Assembly (NCBI RefSeq): GCF_015209725.1
Contig: NZ_CP063656.1
Location: 1,719,001-1,783,000, forward strand
DNA: 64,000 nucleotides
Reading direction: 5' to 3'
Source: Lysobacter ciconiae
Lineage (GTDB): Bacteria > Pseudomonadota > Gammaproteobacteria > Xanthomonadales > Xanthomonadaceae
The first letter of the stretch is position 1. Every line of letters starts with the position of its first letter. The translations under genes were made by a program, and so were the position numbers. Under the pieces are notes generated by a model, which was not told the DNA's origin, searched no databases, and worked only from the letters and a program-made list of their open reading frames with translations. Positions 18,670 to 28,740 of the stretch are shown here, in pieces.

Positions 18670-19662
18670 ATGAATATGGATCTGGAAGGCTGGTCGTCAC
18701 GGCTCAAGGTGTTTGCCGACGCCACACGGGTGCGGCTGCTCACATTGCTGGAACGTGAAGAGCTCACCGTTGCGGAGCTTTCGGCCATCACCCGGCTCGC
18801 CCAGCCGCGGGTTTCCACCCATCTGGCGCGGCTCAAGGATGCCGGGCTGGTGCGTGACCGGCGCGCCGGCGTGTCGGCGTACTACCGGTTCGACGAGGCG
18901 GCCTTGGACCCAGCTCAACGCGCCCTGTGGAACACCCTGCGCGAGGGCAGCGACGATCCGCTGCTGCGCCAAGACGCCGAACAGGTCCGGCAGGTGCTGG
19001 CAATGCGCGCCGCCGACCAGAACTGGGCCGACTCGGTCGCCGGCGACATGGAGCGTCACTACTCGCCCGGCCGCACCTGGGAAGCGATGGCGCGCTCCGC
19101 GTTGCCGCTGCTGGAGACCGGCGACGTGCTCGATGTGGCCTCCGGCGATGGCGTGCTGGCCGAGCTGCTGGCGCCGCATTCGCACCGCTACGTGTGCCTG
19201 GATTCCAGCACCAAGATGGTGCTAGCCGCCTCCGAGCGCCTGCGCCGGCTGGAAAATGTCGAGGTCCAGGAAGGCGACATGCACGAGCTGCCCTTCGCGG
19301 ATGCCAGCTTTGACCTGGTCGTGTTGATGCACGCGCTGTCCTACGCCGACCACCCCGCCGAGGCCGTGGCGGAGGCGGCGCGCGTGGTGCGGCCGGGCGG
19401 TCGCATGCTGCTGACCAGCCTGGCCGGGCACGGCCACCGCTCGGTGGTGGAAGCATACGGCCACGTCAATCTCGGCTTTGCGCCGGCCGAGCTGCGCAAC
19501 ATGGTCGGCAAGGCCGGGCTGGGCGTGGAGAGTTGTGAGGTCGTGACCCGCGAGCGACGCCCGCCGCATTTCGAGGTGATCGCCCTGCTCGCGCGCAAAC
19601 CCGCGGAAGGTGCGCGATCGAAAGCACCCAAGACGCGCCGCAAGAGCGAGCCGGAATCATGA
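18670..19662 (+). CDS. ArsR-family regulator fused to SAM-dependent methyltransferase
   Basis: The 330-residue protein has an N-terminal winged helix of the ArsR type (residues about 8-80: DATRVRLLTLLEREELTVAELS and RVSTHLARLKDAGLVRDRRAG) and a C-terminal class I methyltransferase fold with VLDVASGDGVLAELL, HELPFADASFDLVV and ARVVRPGGRMLL. No cysteine metal-sensing motif of the ArsR/SmtB type is visible in the helix. Its stop overlaps the next ATG (ATGA at 19659), so it is translationally coupled to the first half of metH. It probably senses SAM or S-adenosylhomocysteine and controls methionine synthesis, like SahR-type regulators (inference). A second in-frame ATG at 18676 has better spacing from AGG and may be the real start. 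Confidence 0.9.
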   Translation: MNMDLEGWSSRLKVFADATRVRLLTLLEREELTVAELSAITRLAQPRVSTHLARLKDAGLVRDRRAGVSAYYRFDEAALDPAQRALWNTLREGSDDPLLRQDAEQVRQVLAMRAADQNWADSVAGDMERHYSPGRTWEAMARSALPLLETGDVLDVASGDGVLAELLAPHSHRYVCLDSSTKMVLAASERLRRLENVEVQEGDMHELPFADASFDLVVLMHALSYADHPAEAVAEAARVVRPGGRMLLTSLAGHGHRSVVEAYGHVNLGFAPAELRNMVGKAGLGVESCEVVTRERRPPHFEVIALLARKPAEGARSKAPKTRRKSEPES

Positions 19663-20759
19663 ACAACGAACTGCCCTGGCTGAACCCCGCGCGCGCCGAG
19701 GCGCTTCAGGCGCAACTGCGTGAGCGCATCCTGGTGATCGACGGCGCGATGGGCACGATGATCCAGCGCCACGGGCTGGAGGAAGCCGACTACCGCGGCG
19801 AGCGGTTCGTGGACGGCTACGACCGTCAACACGACATCGCCGACCACGTGCACGGTGCCGACTGCGGCTGCGCCCGCGACCAGCGCGGCAACAACGACCT
19901 GCTCAGCCTGAGCCGTCCGGACCTGATCCTGGATATCCACGCCGCCTACCTCGCAGCCGGCGCCGACATGGTGGAAAGCAACACCTTCAACTCCACCCGG
20001 ACCTCGCTGGCCGATTACGGGCTGCAGCACCTGGCGCGCGAACTAAATGCGGCCGGAGCGCGGCTCGCCCGCGCCGCCTGCGACGCAGCCGAACAGCAGA
20101 CGCCGGGCCGGCAATGCTTCGCCATCGGCGTGATCGGTCCGACCAGCCGTACCGCGTCCCTGAGTCCGGACGTCAACCGCCCCGGCTTCCGCGCGACCAG
20201 TTTCGACGACCTGCGCCTGGCCTATCGCGAGGCGGCCGAGGGCCTGATCGACGGCGGCGCGGACGTGCTGATGGTGGAAACCGTGTTCGACACCCTCAAC
20301 GCCAAGGCGGCATTGTTCGCCATCGCCGAAGTATTCGAAGGGCGCGGCGCGCGGCTGCCGGTGATGGTCTCGGGCACGATCACCGATGCCTCGGGTCGCA
20401 CCCTGTCGGGGCAGACCGCCGAAGCGTTCTGGTACTCGCTGCGGCACGCGCGACCGCTGTCGATCGGCCTCAACTGCGCGCTGGGCGCGAAGGATCTGCG
20501 GCCCCACGTGGACACGCTGTCGCGGATCGCCGAGGTCGCGGTCAGCGCGCACCCGAACGCCGGCCTGCCGAATGCCTTTGGCGGCTACGACGAGACCCCC
20601 GAGGACACCGCCGGCATGCTGCGCGAGTTCGCCCAATCGGGCCTGGTGAATTTCGTCGGCGGCTGCTGCGGCACCACCCCCGAACACATCGCGGCGATCG
20701 CCGAGGCCGTGCGCGGCCTGCCGCCGCGGCAGCCACCGCGCATCGCCGACGTGGCCTGA
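19659..20759 (+). CDS. metH: Methionine synthase MetH, homocysteine-methyltransferase half
   Basis: This 366-residue protein is the zinc-dependent homocysteine module of cobalamin-dependent methionine synthase encoded as a separate gene. Zinc ligands are C273 (LNCALG), C336 and C337 (GGCCGTTP). DGAMGTMIQ and ESNTFNSTR are standard. Between GERF and GNNDLL there is an insertion of about 10-15 residues relative to E. coli MetH, with HGADCGC. The stop lies 10 bases before the start of the second half, so the two proteins are co-produced and must act together. A split MetH is, as far as I recall, usual in Xanthomonadaceae, so this is not a frameshift: both parts have their own start and end cleanly. 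Confidence 0.93.
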   Translation: MNNELPWLNPARAEALQAQLRERILVIDGAMGTMIQRHGLEEADYRGERFVDGYDRQHDIADHVHGADCGCARDQRGNNDLLSLSRPDLILDIHAAYLAAGADMVESNTFNSTRTSLADYGLQHLARELNAAGARLARAACDAAEQQTPGRQCFAIGVIGPTSRTASLSPDVNRPGFRATSFDDLRLAYREAAEGLIDGGADVLMVETVFDTLNAKAALFAIAEVFEGRGARLPVMVSGTITDASGRTLSGQTAEAFWYSLRHARPLSIGLNCALGAKDLRPHVDTLSRIAEVAVSAHPNAGLPNAFGGYDETPEDTAGMLREFAQSGLVNFVGGCCGTTPEHIAAIAEAVRGLPPRQPPRIADVA

Positions 20760-20769
20760 GGTTCAAACG

Positions 20770-23457
<2,688 letters not shown>

Positions 23458-23467
23458 GGTTGTTTTT

Positions 23468-23559
23468 GCGACCTGCAGGCCTTCGCGGCGAATGTCCCCC
23501 GGCACCCGCCTGCGGCGGGCGCCTCCTCCTCTATTTCGCCGCGAAGGTCTGCAGGTCGC
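23468..23559. repeat. Nested inverted repeat, copy 1
   Basis: Arms 23468-23492 and 23535-23559 are 25 bases long and pair at 24 positions (one G/A difference). They enclose a 42-base core (23493-23534) that starts TGTCCCCCGGCACC and ends GCCTCCTCCTCTAT. The core is the near reverse complement of the core of copy 2, but the arms are different. It lies 10 bases past the metH stop and could act as a terminator or mRNA 3' stabiliser. Confidence 0.9.
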
Positions 23560-23588
23560 TTCGCCAATCACCCGGATGCTGGATGGAC

Positions 23589-23678
23589 GGGAGCGGAGGC
23601 CTTGGGGTGTGAAATAAAGGAGGAGGCACCGGCTTCATCGGTGCCGGGGGACATTCACACCCCAAGGCCTCCGCTCCC
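23589..23678. repeat. Nested inverted repeat, copy 2 (opposite orientation)
   Basis: Arms 23589-23613 and 23654-23678 pair perfectly over 25 bases. The 40-base core (23614-23653) contains its own hairpin (GGCACC with GGTGCC) and is, read on the other strand, TGTCCCCCGGCACC...GGTGCCTCCTCCTTTAT, matching the core of copy 1. It ends 18 bases before the stop of the DUF2058 gene, between convergent genes. Confidence 0.9.
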
Positions 23679-23696
23679 GGCGCTCCGGCGCAAATA

Positions 23697-24371
23697 TCAC
23701 CAGACCAGATCGTCAGGCACCTGGTATTGCGGGTCCGCGTAAGGGTCGTCGGCCGCCGGGGCGTCCGGGTCGACCTTCAGCGCGACCGCCGGGGCGAACA
23801 CCCGCTCGGCCTCGGCCAGCAACGCCGCATCGACCAGCAGGTAACGGCCGTCGGTCTGCAGCACGCCCAACTCGCCGGCATTGAGCGCTTTGAGCTGCTC
23901 GGTGGTGACGTGGATGCGCTTGATCTTGCCGCCGTACTCGAAATGCCGGGCGATGTCCGCGTCGAGGGAATTCAGCGCCTTGCCCTGCACCAGTTGGGTC
24001 AGTTTTGCGCGTGCTTCGCGCCGTTCGCGGGCGGCATCCTGCTTGGCCTTTTCCGCCGCGATGCGCTCGTCCTTCTCGCGCTGGGCGCGGATCGCGTACG
24101 CCTTCGCCAGGTCGATGTCCTCGCGCGAGCGCGCCGGGTTGCGGGGCGGACGCGCCTGTCCTGGCGCACCTTGCCGCTGGCGCTTGTCGGATAGTTTGGC
24201 GACCCGGCCGTGCGCCGCCGGATTTCCCCGCCTCTCTGCGCCGCGCCCTGCCCCGGCATTGCCGCCTTTGCGCTCCGGGCTGCCATCGCGCTTCTTCGCG
24301 GGACGGCGCTCGGGCTCGGGCGCAGGCTTGAAGCCAAGGCCCATCAACTGGTTGCGCAGGGTGTCATTCAT
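23697..24371 (-). CDS. DUF2058 (YaiL-like) protein
   Basis: The 224-residue protein begins MNDTLRNQLMGLGFKPAP, has a low-complexity Lys/Arg/Ala-rich linker (about 20-85), a charged helix (DLAKAYAIRAQREKDERIAAEKAKQ) and a C-terminal domain with ALNSLDADIARHFEYGGKIKRIHVT and DGRYLLVD. This is the layout of the DUF2058/YaiL family, described as nucleic-acid-associated but without a proven function. It is the last gene of a leftward group after slyX (42-base gap). Confidence 0.85.
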   Translation of the reverse strand: MNDTLRNQLMGLGFKPAPEPERRPAKKRDGSPERKGGNAGAGRGAERRGNPAAHGRVAKLSDKRQRQGAPGQARPPRNPARSREDIDLAKAYAIRAQREKDERIAAEKAKQDAARERREARAKLTQLVQGKALNSLDADIARHFEYGGKIKRIHVTTEQLKALNAGELGVLQTDGRYLLVDAALLAEAERVFAPAVALKVDPDAPAADDPYADPQYQVPDDLVW

Positions 24372-24413
24372 GGTGTTCTTCAGCAGACAGGGGACGGCAG
24401 ATGGGTCGCGCGC

Positions 24414-24653
24414 TCAATAATGCGGCGGTGGGGGCTCGCCCGCCGGATCGGCGGAATGCGGATTTGCCGCGACCGACAGGCGCAGCTGGCGCAGGTCTTC
24501 CAGGGCGCGGTGCAGCAGCAACGCGTTGCGCGCCTCCTCGTCGCGAGCGGCGGCCAGCGCATCACTGAGCTCGCCCAGATGATGCTCCTGGAACGAGAGC
24601 CGGGTTTCCAGGTCGATCAGGCGCTGCTCGAGGCTGGGATCGGAACCGCTCAT
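24414..24653 (-). CDS. slyX: SlyX family protein
   Basis: The 79-residue protein is a short coiled coil (EQRLIDLETRLSFQEHHLGELSDAL) with the PPPPHY C-terminus that marks SlyX proteins. The function is unknown. Its ATG overlaps the ugd stop by four bases, so the two are co-translated; the name reflects E. coli, where slyX lies near slyD, an FKBP gene. Here FKBP genes also lie close upstream. Confidence 0.92.
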   Translation of the reverse strand: MSGSDPSLEQRLIDLETRLSFQEHHLGELSDALAAARDEEARNALLLHRALEDLRQLRLSVAANPHSADPAGEPPPPHY

Positions 24654-26011
24654 GCGATCACTCCAGGCGGCCCGGAACGCGTCAACGAGCGACCGCGACC
24701 GATGCCGTAGTAGGCGATGCCGGCTTCTTCGAGTTCGTCGGGATCATAGAGATTGCGCCCGTCGAAGATCACCGAATCAGTCAATGCACCGGCAATGCGC
24801 CCGAAATCGGGGCTGCGGAACTGTTTCCACTCGGTGATCAGGATCAACGCGTCGGCGCCTTCCAGCGCGTCGTACTCCGAATCGCACAGCACCAGATCGC
24901 TGCGCTCGCCAAAGATGCGCTGCGCCTCGCTGGACGCCTCCGGATCAAATGCGCGTACCTGCGCGCCGGCGGCCCACAGCTGCTCCAGCAGGCGCCGGCT
25001 GGGGGCGGCGCGCATGTCGTCGGTATTGGGCTTGAACGCCAATCCCCACAGGGCAAACGTCTTGCCAGCGAGGGTGTCGCCGTAATGGCGCTGGACCAGT
25101 TCAAACAGGTGCTCCTTCTGGCGCTCGTTGACCGCCTCCACCGCATCCAGCAGTCGAGGCTGCAGGCCGTGCTGGTGCGCGGTGCGGGCAAGTGCCTGCA
25201 CGTCCTTGGGAAAACACGAGCCACCATATCCGGCGCCGGGGTAGATGAACTGCCAGCCGATGCGCGGATCCGAACCGATGCCTTGGCGCACCATTTCCAC
25301 GTCCGCGCCAACGCGTTCGGCAATGGTCGCGATCTCGTTCATGAAGCTGATCTTGGTCGCCAGCATCGCGTTGGCCGCGTACTTGGTCAGCTCGGCCGAA
25401 CGCACGTCCATCACCACGAAGCGCTCGCGGCTGCGCACGAAGGGCGCGTACAGGCGGCGCATCTTCTCCGACGCCTCGGCGTCGTCGGTCCCGATGATGA
25501 TGCGGTCCGGACGCATGAAGTCGTTGACCGCATCGCCTTCCTTGAGGAACTCGGGGTTGGACACGACGGTAAAGTCGATCCCGGCGCCACGCCGCGCGAG
25601 CTCATCGGCGATGGTCGCGCGCACCTTGTCGGCCGTACCCACGGGCACCGTCGACTTGTCGACTACCAGGGTCGGCTGGTTCAGGTGCTGACCGATCGTC
25701 CTGGCCACCGCGAGCACGTACTGCAGGTCGGCGCTGCCGTCCTCGTCGGGCGGCGTGCCGACGGCGATGAAGACCACCTCGGCGTGGGCAATGGCCCGTA
25801 CTGGATCGGTGGTGAAGTGCAGGCGCCCGGCGTCGTGGTTGGCGCGCACCATCGGCGCCAGACCCGGCTCGAAGATCGACACCTCGCCCCGCTTCAGCCC
25901 ATCGACCTTGGCCTGGTCGATGTCCACGCAGATCACCTCATGGCCGACTTCTGCCAGGCAGGTGCCGGTGACCAGTCCGACATAGCCGGTACCGAAAATA
26001 CTGACGCGCAT
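24650..26011 (-). CDS. ugd: UDP-glucose 6-dehydrogenase
   Basis: The enzyme makes UDP-glucuronate for surface polysaccharide or lipid A modification, using two NAD. The 453-residue protein has the Rossmann motif G7-T-G-Y-V-G12, SNPEFLKEGDAV, the active-site region with C266 (GAGYGGSCFPKD), and the C-terminal GLAFKPNTDDMR. Length and motifs are standard. It is followed by slyX with a four-base overlap and lies 57 bases after the FKBP lipoprotein gene in the same direction. Confidence 0.96.
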   Translation of the reverse strand: MRVSIFGTGYVGLVTGTCLAEVGHEVICVDIDQAKVDGLKRGEVSIFEPGLAPMVRANHDAGRLHFTTDPVRAIAHAEVVFIAVGTPPDEDGSADLQYVLAVARTIGQHLNQPTLVVDKSTVPVGTADKVRATIADELARRGAGIDFTVVSNPEFLKEGDAVNDFMRPDRIIIGTDDAEASEKMRRLYAPFVRSRERFVVMDVRSAELTKYAANAMLATKISFMNEIATIAERVGADVEMVRQGIGSDPRIGWQFIYPGAGYGGSCFPKDVQALARTAHQHGLQPRLLDAVEAVNERQKEHLFELVQRHYGDTLAGKTFALWGLAFKPNTDDMRAAPSRRLLEQLWAAGAQVRAFDPEASSEAQRIFGERSDLVLCDSEYDALEGADALILITEWKQFRSPDFGRIAGALTDSVIFDGRNLYDPDELEEAGIAYYGIGRGRSLTRSGPPGVIA

Positions 26012-26068
26012 GGTGTTTCTCCTGTCCCGCCCGCGGGAAGACCGACCCGACGACGGGGTGCGGAGCGG

Positions 26069-26848
26069 TTATTCGCCCGCGCTGTCCTTGACGATGTCGA
26101 GCAGCTCGACTTCGAAAACGAGGACCGCGTTCGGACCGATCGCGCTGCCGGGCGGGCCCACTTCGCCGTAACCCAGCTCGGACGGGATCCAGAAGCGGTA
26201 CTTGCTCCCCACCGGCATCAGCACGATGCCTTCCTGCCAACCGGGAACCACCTGCTGCAGCGGAAGGTCGGTCGGTTCACCGCGGTCATAGGAGCTGTCG
26301 AAGGTCTCGCCATCCAGCAACGTGCCCTTGTAGTGGACGCGGACCATGTCATCCACGGTCGGCTTGGGGCCCTTGCCCTCCTCCAGCACCTGGTACTGCA
26401 GGCCCGAATCGGTCACCACGACGCCCGGCTTTTTGGCGTTCTCCGTCAGGAATGCCTCGCCTTCGGCCTTGTTCGCATTGCCGATCGCGGCGGCCTCGGC
26501 GGCGCGCTTGGCCTGCAGCTTCTGGCCGAAGGCCTCGGCCACCTGCGCGGCCTGCTCGTCGGTCATCAGCGACTCGCCGCCGTCCAGTTCGATCTTGATC
26601 GCCTTGGCCAGCGTGTCCACGTCGACCTCGTCCTTGACCTGCTCCAGCGCCTTGGCCAAGTCCAGGCCGATCATGTAGCTGACCTGTTCCTTCTCGGTGG
26701 CTAGGCCCTTGATCTTCAGCGGCTGTCCCTGGGCAGTGGTGGCGTCAGCGGCGTCGGTTTTTGGCGCGGTCTTGTCATCGGACTGGCAGGCCACCAGCGC
26801 GAGCGCCATGGACGCGGCAAGCAGCGCGGTACGGGGGAAATGAATCAT
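26069..26848 (-). CDS. FKBP-type peptidyl-prolyl isomerase, lipoprotein
   Basis: The 259-residue protein has a lipoprotein signal with the lipobox LVAC (C21), an FkpA/Mip-type N-terminal dimerisation domain (about 45-150) and a C-terminal FKBP domain (about 160-255: VRVHYKGTLLDGETFDSSYDRGEP, VVPGWQEGI, FWIPSELGYGE). It should fold outer-membrane or periplasmic proteins while anchored by lipid. I chose ATG 26848 because the signal peptide begins there. The neighbour at 26961 is a second FKBP in the same direction, 112 bases upstream. Confidence 0.94.
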   Translation of the reverse strand: MIHFPRTALLAASMALALVACQSDDKTAPKTDAADATTAQGQPLKIKGLATEKEQVSYMIGLDLAKALEQVKDEVDVDTLAKAIKIELDGGESLMTDEQAAQVAEAFGQKLQAKRAAEAAAIGNANKAEGEAFLTENAKKPGVVVTDSGLQYQVLEEGKGPKPTVDDMVRVHYKGTLLDGETFDSSYDRGEPTDLPLQQVVPGWQEGIVLMPVGSKYRFWIPSELGYGEVGPPGSAIGPNAVLVFEVELLDIVKDSAGE

Positions 26849-26960
26849 GGAATCTGGACTCCTTGGGGCAAGACGCCCCGGTACGGGACCGGGGCGTTGG
26901 CAGTGGAAGGAAGGATACGCAGCCGCGCCGGGGCTTGGGCCCGCAGGCGCAGCCGCCGCC

Positions 26961-27950
26961 TTACTTGATGATCGCCTGCAGCTCGACATCGAACTCCAGG
27001 GTCGCGTTCGGCCCGATCGGGCCGCCCGGGGTGCCCTTGCTGCCGTAGGCGAGGCTGCCCGGAATCCAGAACCGGTACTTGGCGCCGACCGGCATCAGGC
27101 CCAGCCCTTCCGTCCAGCCTGCAATGACCTGGTTGAGGCCGAACTCGGTCGGCTCGCCGCGCTTGTAGGAACTGTCGAACACCGTGCCGTCCAGCAGCTT
27201 GCCCTCGTAGTGGACGCGGACCCGGTCCGACGGCAGCGGCCGCTCGCCCGAGCCCTGGCGCAACACCATGTACTGCAGGCCCGAAGCGGTGGAGAACACG
27301 CCCTTCTTCTGCTTGTTCTCGGCCAGGAACTTCTCGCCTTCGCTGCGGTTGGCCTCGCCCTGCACCTTGGCCTGGGCTGCCATCTCGCCCTGCTGCTTCT
27401 CCGCCTGGCCCTGCATCTTCTGCGAGAAGCTGTCGCGGACGGCGTTGAGCTGGTCATCGCTCAGGGCCAGCTTGTCGCCGGCAAACGTGGCGCGCACGCC
27501 CTGCAGCAGTTCCGGCAGGTCCAGCTCGCCCTTGATGGGCGCCAGGTTGCGGCCGACATCGGCGCCCACCAGGTAGGCGACCTTCTGCTTGTCGACCTCG
27601 GGAATCCTGGCGTCGGCAGGCGCCTTTCCGGCCCGCGAGGCGATGCGCATCATCAGGGCCTGGCCGACCTGCTGCACTTCGCCCTCGGCGATCAACGGCG
27701 GCTGACCGTTGAAGGCATTGCTGATGGCCCGCTCAAAAGCGGCCAGGTCCATGTCCGGCGCGGCGGGGGTGATGGAACGGGCGATGTCATGGCCAACCAT
27801 GTAGCTGACCTTGGCGCGATCGGTGGTGAGCAAATTCTTCTCCTGGGCTGGAGCGTTCTGCGCGGCGGCAGCAACGGGAAGCGCCACCGTGGCACCCAGC
27901 AGCGAGACGGTGGTGAACAACACGGCACTGCCGCGCACGAAAGCCTTCAT
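26961..27950 (-). CDS. FKBP-type isomerase, secreted, with two N-terminal domains
   Basis: The 329-residue protein has a signal peptide cleaved after about residue 30 (PVAAAAQNAP), two consecutive FKBP_N-like helical segments (KVSYMVGHDIARSI at about 47 and KVAYLVGADVGRNL at about 123), and a C-terminal FKBP domain (VRVHYEGKLLDGTVFDSSYKRGEP, YRFWIPGSLAYGSKGTPGGPIGPNA). The doubled N-terminal unit makes it longer than E. coli FkpA (270) and suggests internal duplication. It is divergent from the YtrA operon and is probably the first gene of the leftward FKBP-FKBP-ugd-slyX group. Confidence 0.93.
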   Translation of the reverse strand: MKAFVRGSAVLFTTVSLLGATVALPVAAAAQNAPAQEKNLLTTDRAKVSYMVGHDIARSITPAAPDMDLAAFERAISNAFNGQPPLIAEGEVQQVGQALMMRIASRAGKAPADARIPEVDKQKVAYLVGADVGRNLAPIKGELDLPELLQGVRATFAGDKLALSDDQLNAVRDSFSQKMQGQAEKQQGEMAAQAKVQGEANRSEGEKFLAENKQKKGVFSTASGLQYMVLRQGSGERPLPSDRVRVHYEGKLLDGTVFDSSYKRGEPTEFGLNQVIAGWTEGLGLMPVGAKYRFWIPGSLAYGSKGTPGGPIGPNATLEFDVELQAIIK

Positions 27951-28039
27951 CCGGATTGCTCCATTGGGTCGCCGGGGTGGCGGCGAAAACGCCTATTGTC
28001 GCGGTCGCGGCGTCGTGGGGCAATCACGGCACAAAACTG

Positions 28040-28067
28040 TTGACTGCACGTGTTTCGGTGTTATAGT
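28040..28067 (+). promoter_or_regulatory. Sigma-70 promoter of the YtrA operon
   Basis: TTGACT (28040-28045) and TATAGT (28062-28067) are separated by 16 bases, a near-consensus pair. Transcription should start near 28074, 33 bases before the ATG of the small-protein gene. The -10 box lies inside the operator. Confidence 0.85.
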
Positions 28068-28080
28068 CGCATACAACACC
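28057..28080. promoter_or_regulatory. Candidate YtrA operator, GGTG-N16-CACC
   Basis: GGTGTT at 28057-28062 and AACACC at 28075-28080 form an inverted repeat with GGTG-N16-CACC spacing. To my recollection this is the motif reported for the YtrA-family regulator of Xanthomonas citri. It overlaps the -10 box, so binding by the regulator encoded at 28369 would repress the operon. Confidence 0.75.
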
Positions 28081-28106
28081 GACTGACCCACTGCGGGGAC
28101 GACGCC

Positions 28107-28364
28107 ATGAACCGGAAGCTCAACAATTCGTTGTCTGCCCTGGCCATCACCGGCGCGGTACTGGTGAGCACCGTGGTGTTCGGCTTGAGCCCACTGGGAG
28201 TCCAGCCTGCCACGGATCGCCTCGCTTCGACGGCCACAGCCGGCCCGGTCAGTGCCCGCACCGGCGAACCACCGGACGCACGCGGCTCCGGTTCGACCGA
28301 TGGAAACGCCCACTTCCGGCAGGCGCTCCTCATGCCCTACTTCTCATTTGTTCCACGGGGATAA
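28107..28364 (+). CDS. Unknown small exported or membrane-anchored protein
   Basis: The 85-residue product starts MNRKLNNSLSALAI and has one hydrophobic segment (about 10-30) that could be a signal or anchor. The middle is Ser/Thr/Gly/Pro-rich and the end is compact and hydrophobic (FRQALLMPYFSFVPRG). I do not recognise a family. It is the first gene behind the promoter, four bases before the GntR regulator, so it is part of the operon and is under the same repression. It might be a small partner or signal of the ABC transporter (inference). Confidence 0.7.
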   Translation: MNRKLNNSLSALAITGAVLVSTVVFGLSPLGVQPATDRLASTATAGPVSARTGEPPDARGSGSTDGNAHFRQALLMPYFSFVPRG

Positions 28365-28368
28365 CCCA

Positions 28369-28740
28369 ATGACCGCAGTCCAATGGAGTGATGGCGCTCC
28401 GATCTATCGGCAACTGAAGGAGCGTGTCGTGGCACTGATGCTCGATGGCGAGCTCAAGCCCGGCGACGCGCTGCCTTCGGTCCGCCAGGTCGCCGCCGAC
28501 TATCAGCTCAATCCGATCACCGTCTCTCGCGCCTACCAGGAACTGGTGGACGAGTCACTTGTCGAAAAACGCAGGGGTCTTGGTATGTACATGACTGAAG
28601 GAGCAGCCGAAAAACTCCTGGCAAGCGAGCGCGACCGGTTCCTGACCGAGGAATGGCCGTTGGTGCTGGAACGCATCACCCGCCTGGGCCTGAACCTGGA
28701 ACAGCTGGTAACTCCCGATCCGACCAAGGCAGGTGCCTGA
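28369..28740 (+). CDS. GntR-family regulator, YtrA subfamily
   Basis: The 123-residue protein has an N-terminal winged helix (APIYRQLKERVVALMLDGELKPGDALPSVRQVAADYQLNPITVSRAYQELVDESLVEKRRGLGMYM) and only a short C-terminal helix, which is the YtrA layout without a ligand-binding domain. It should repress its own operon by binding at 28057-28080. ATG 28369 gives the family start (MTAVQWSDG). Its TGA overlaps the ATG of the ABC ATPase gene (ATGA at 28738-28742 region), a further sign of coupling. Confidence 0.93.
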   Translation: MTAVQWSDGAPIYRQLKERVVALMLDGELKPGDALPSVRQVAADYQLNPITVSRAYQELVDESLVEKRRGLGMYMTEGAAEKLLASERDRFLTEEWPLVLERITRLGLNLEQLVTPDPTKAGA

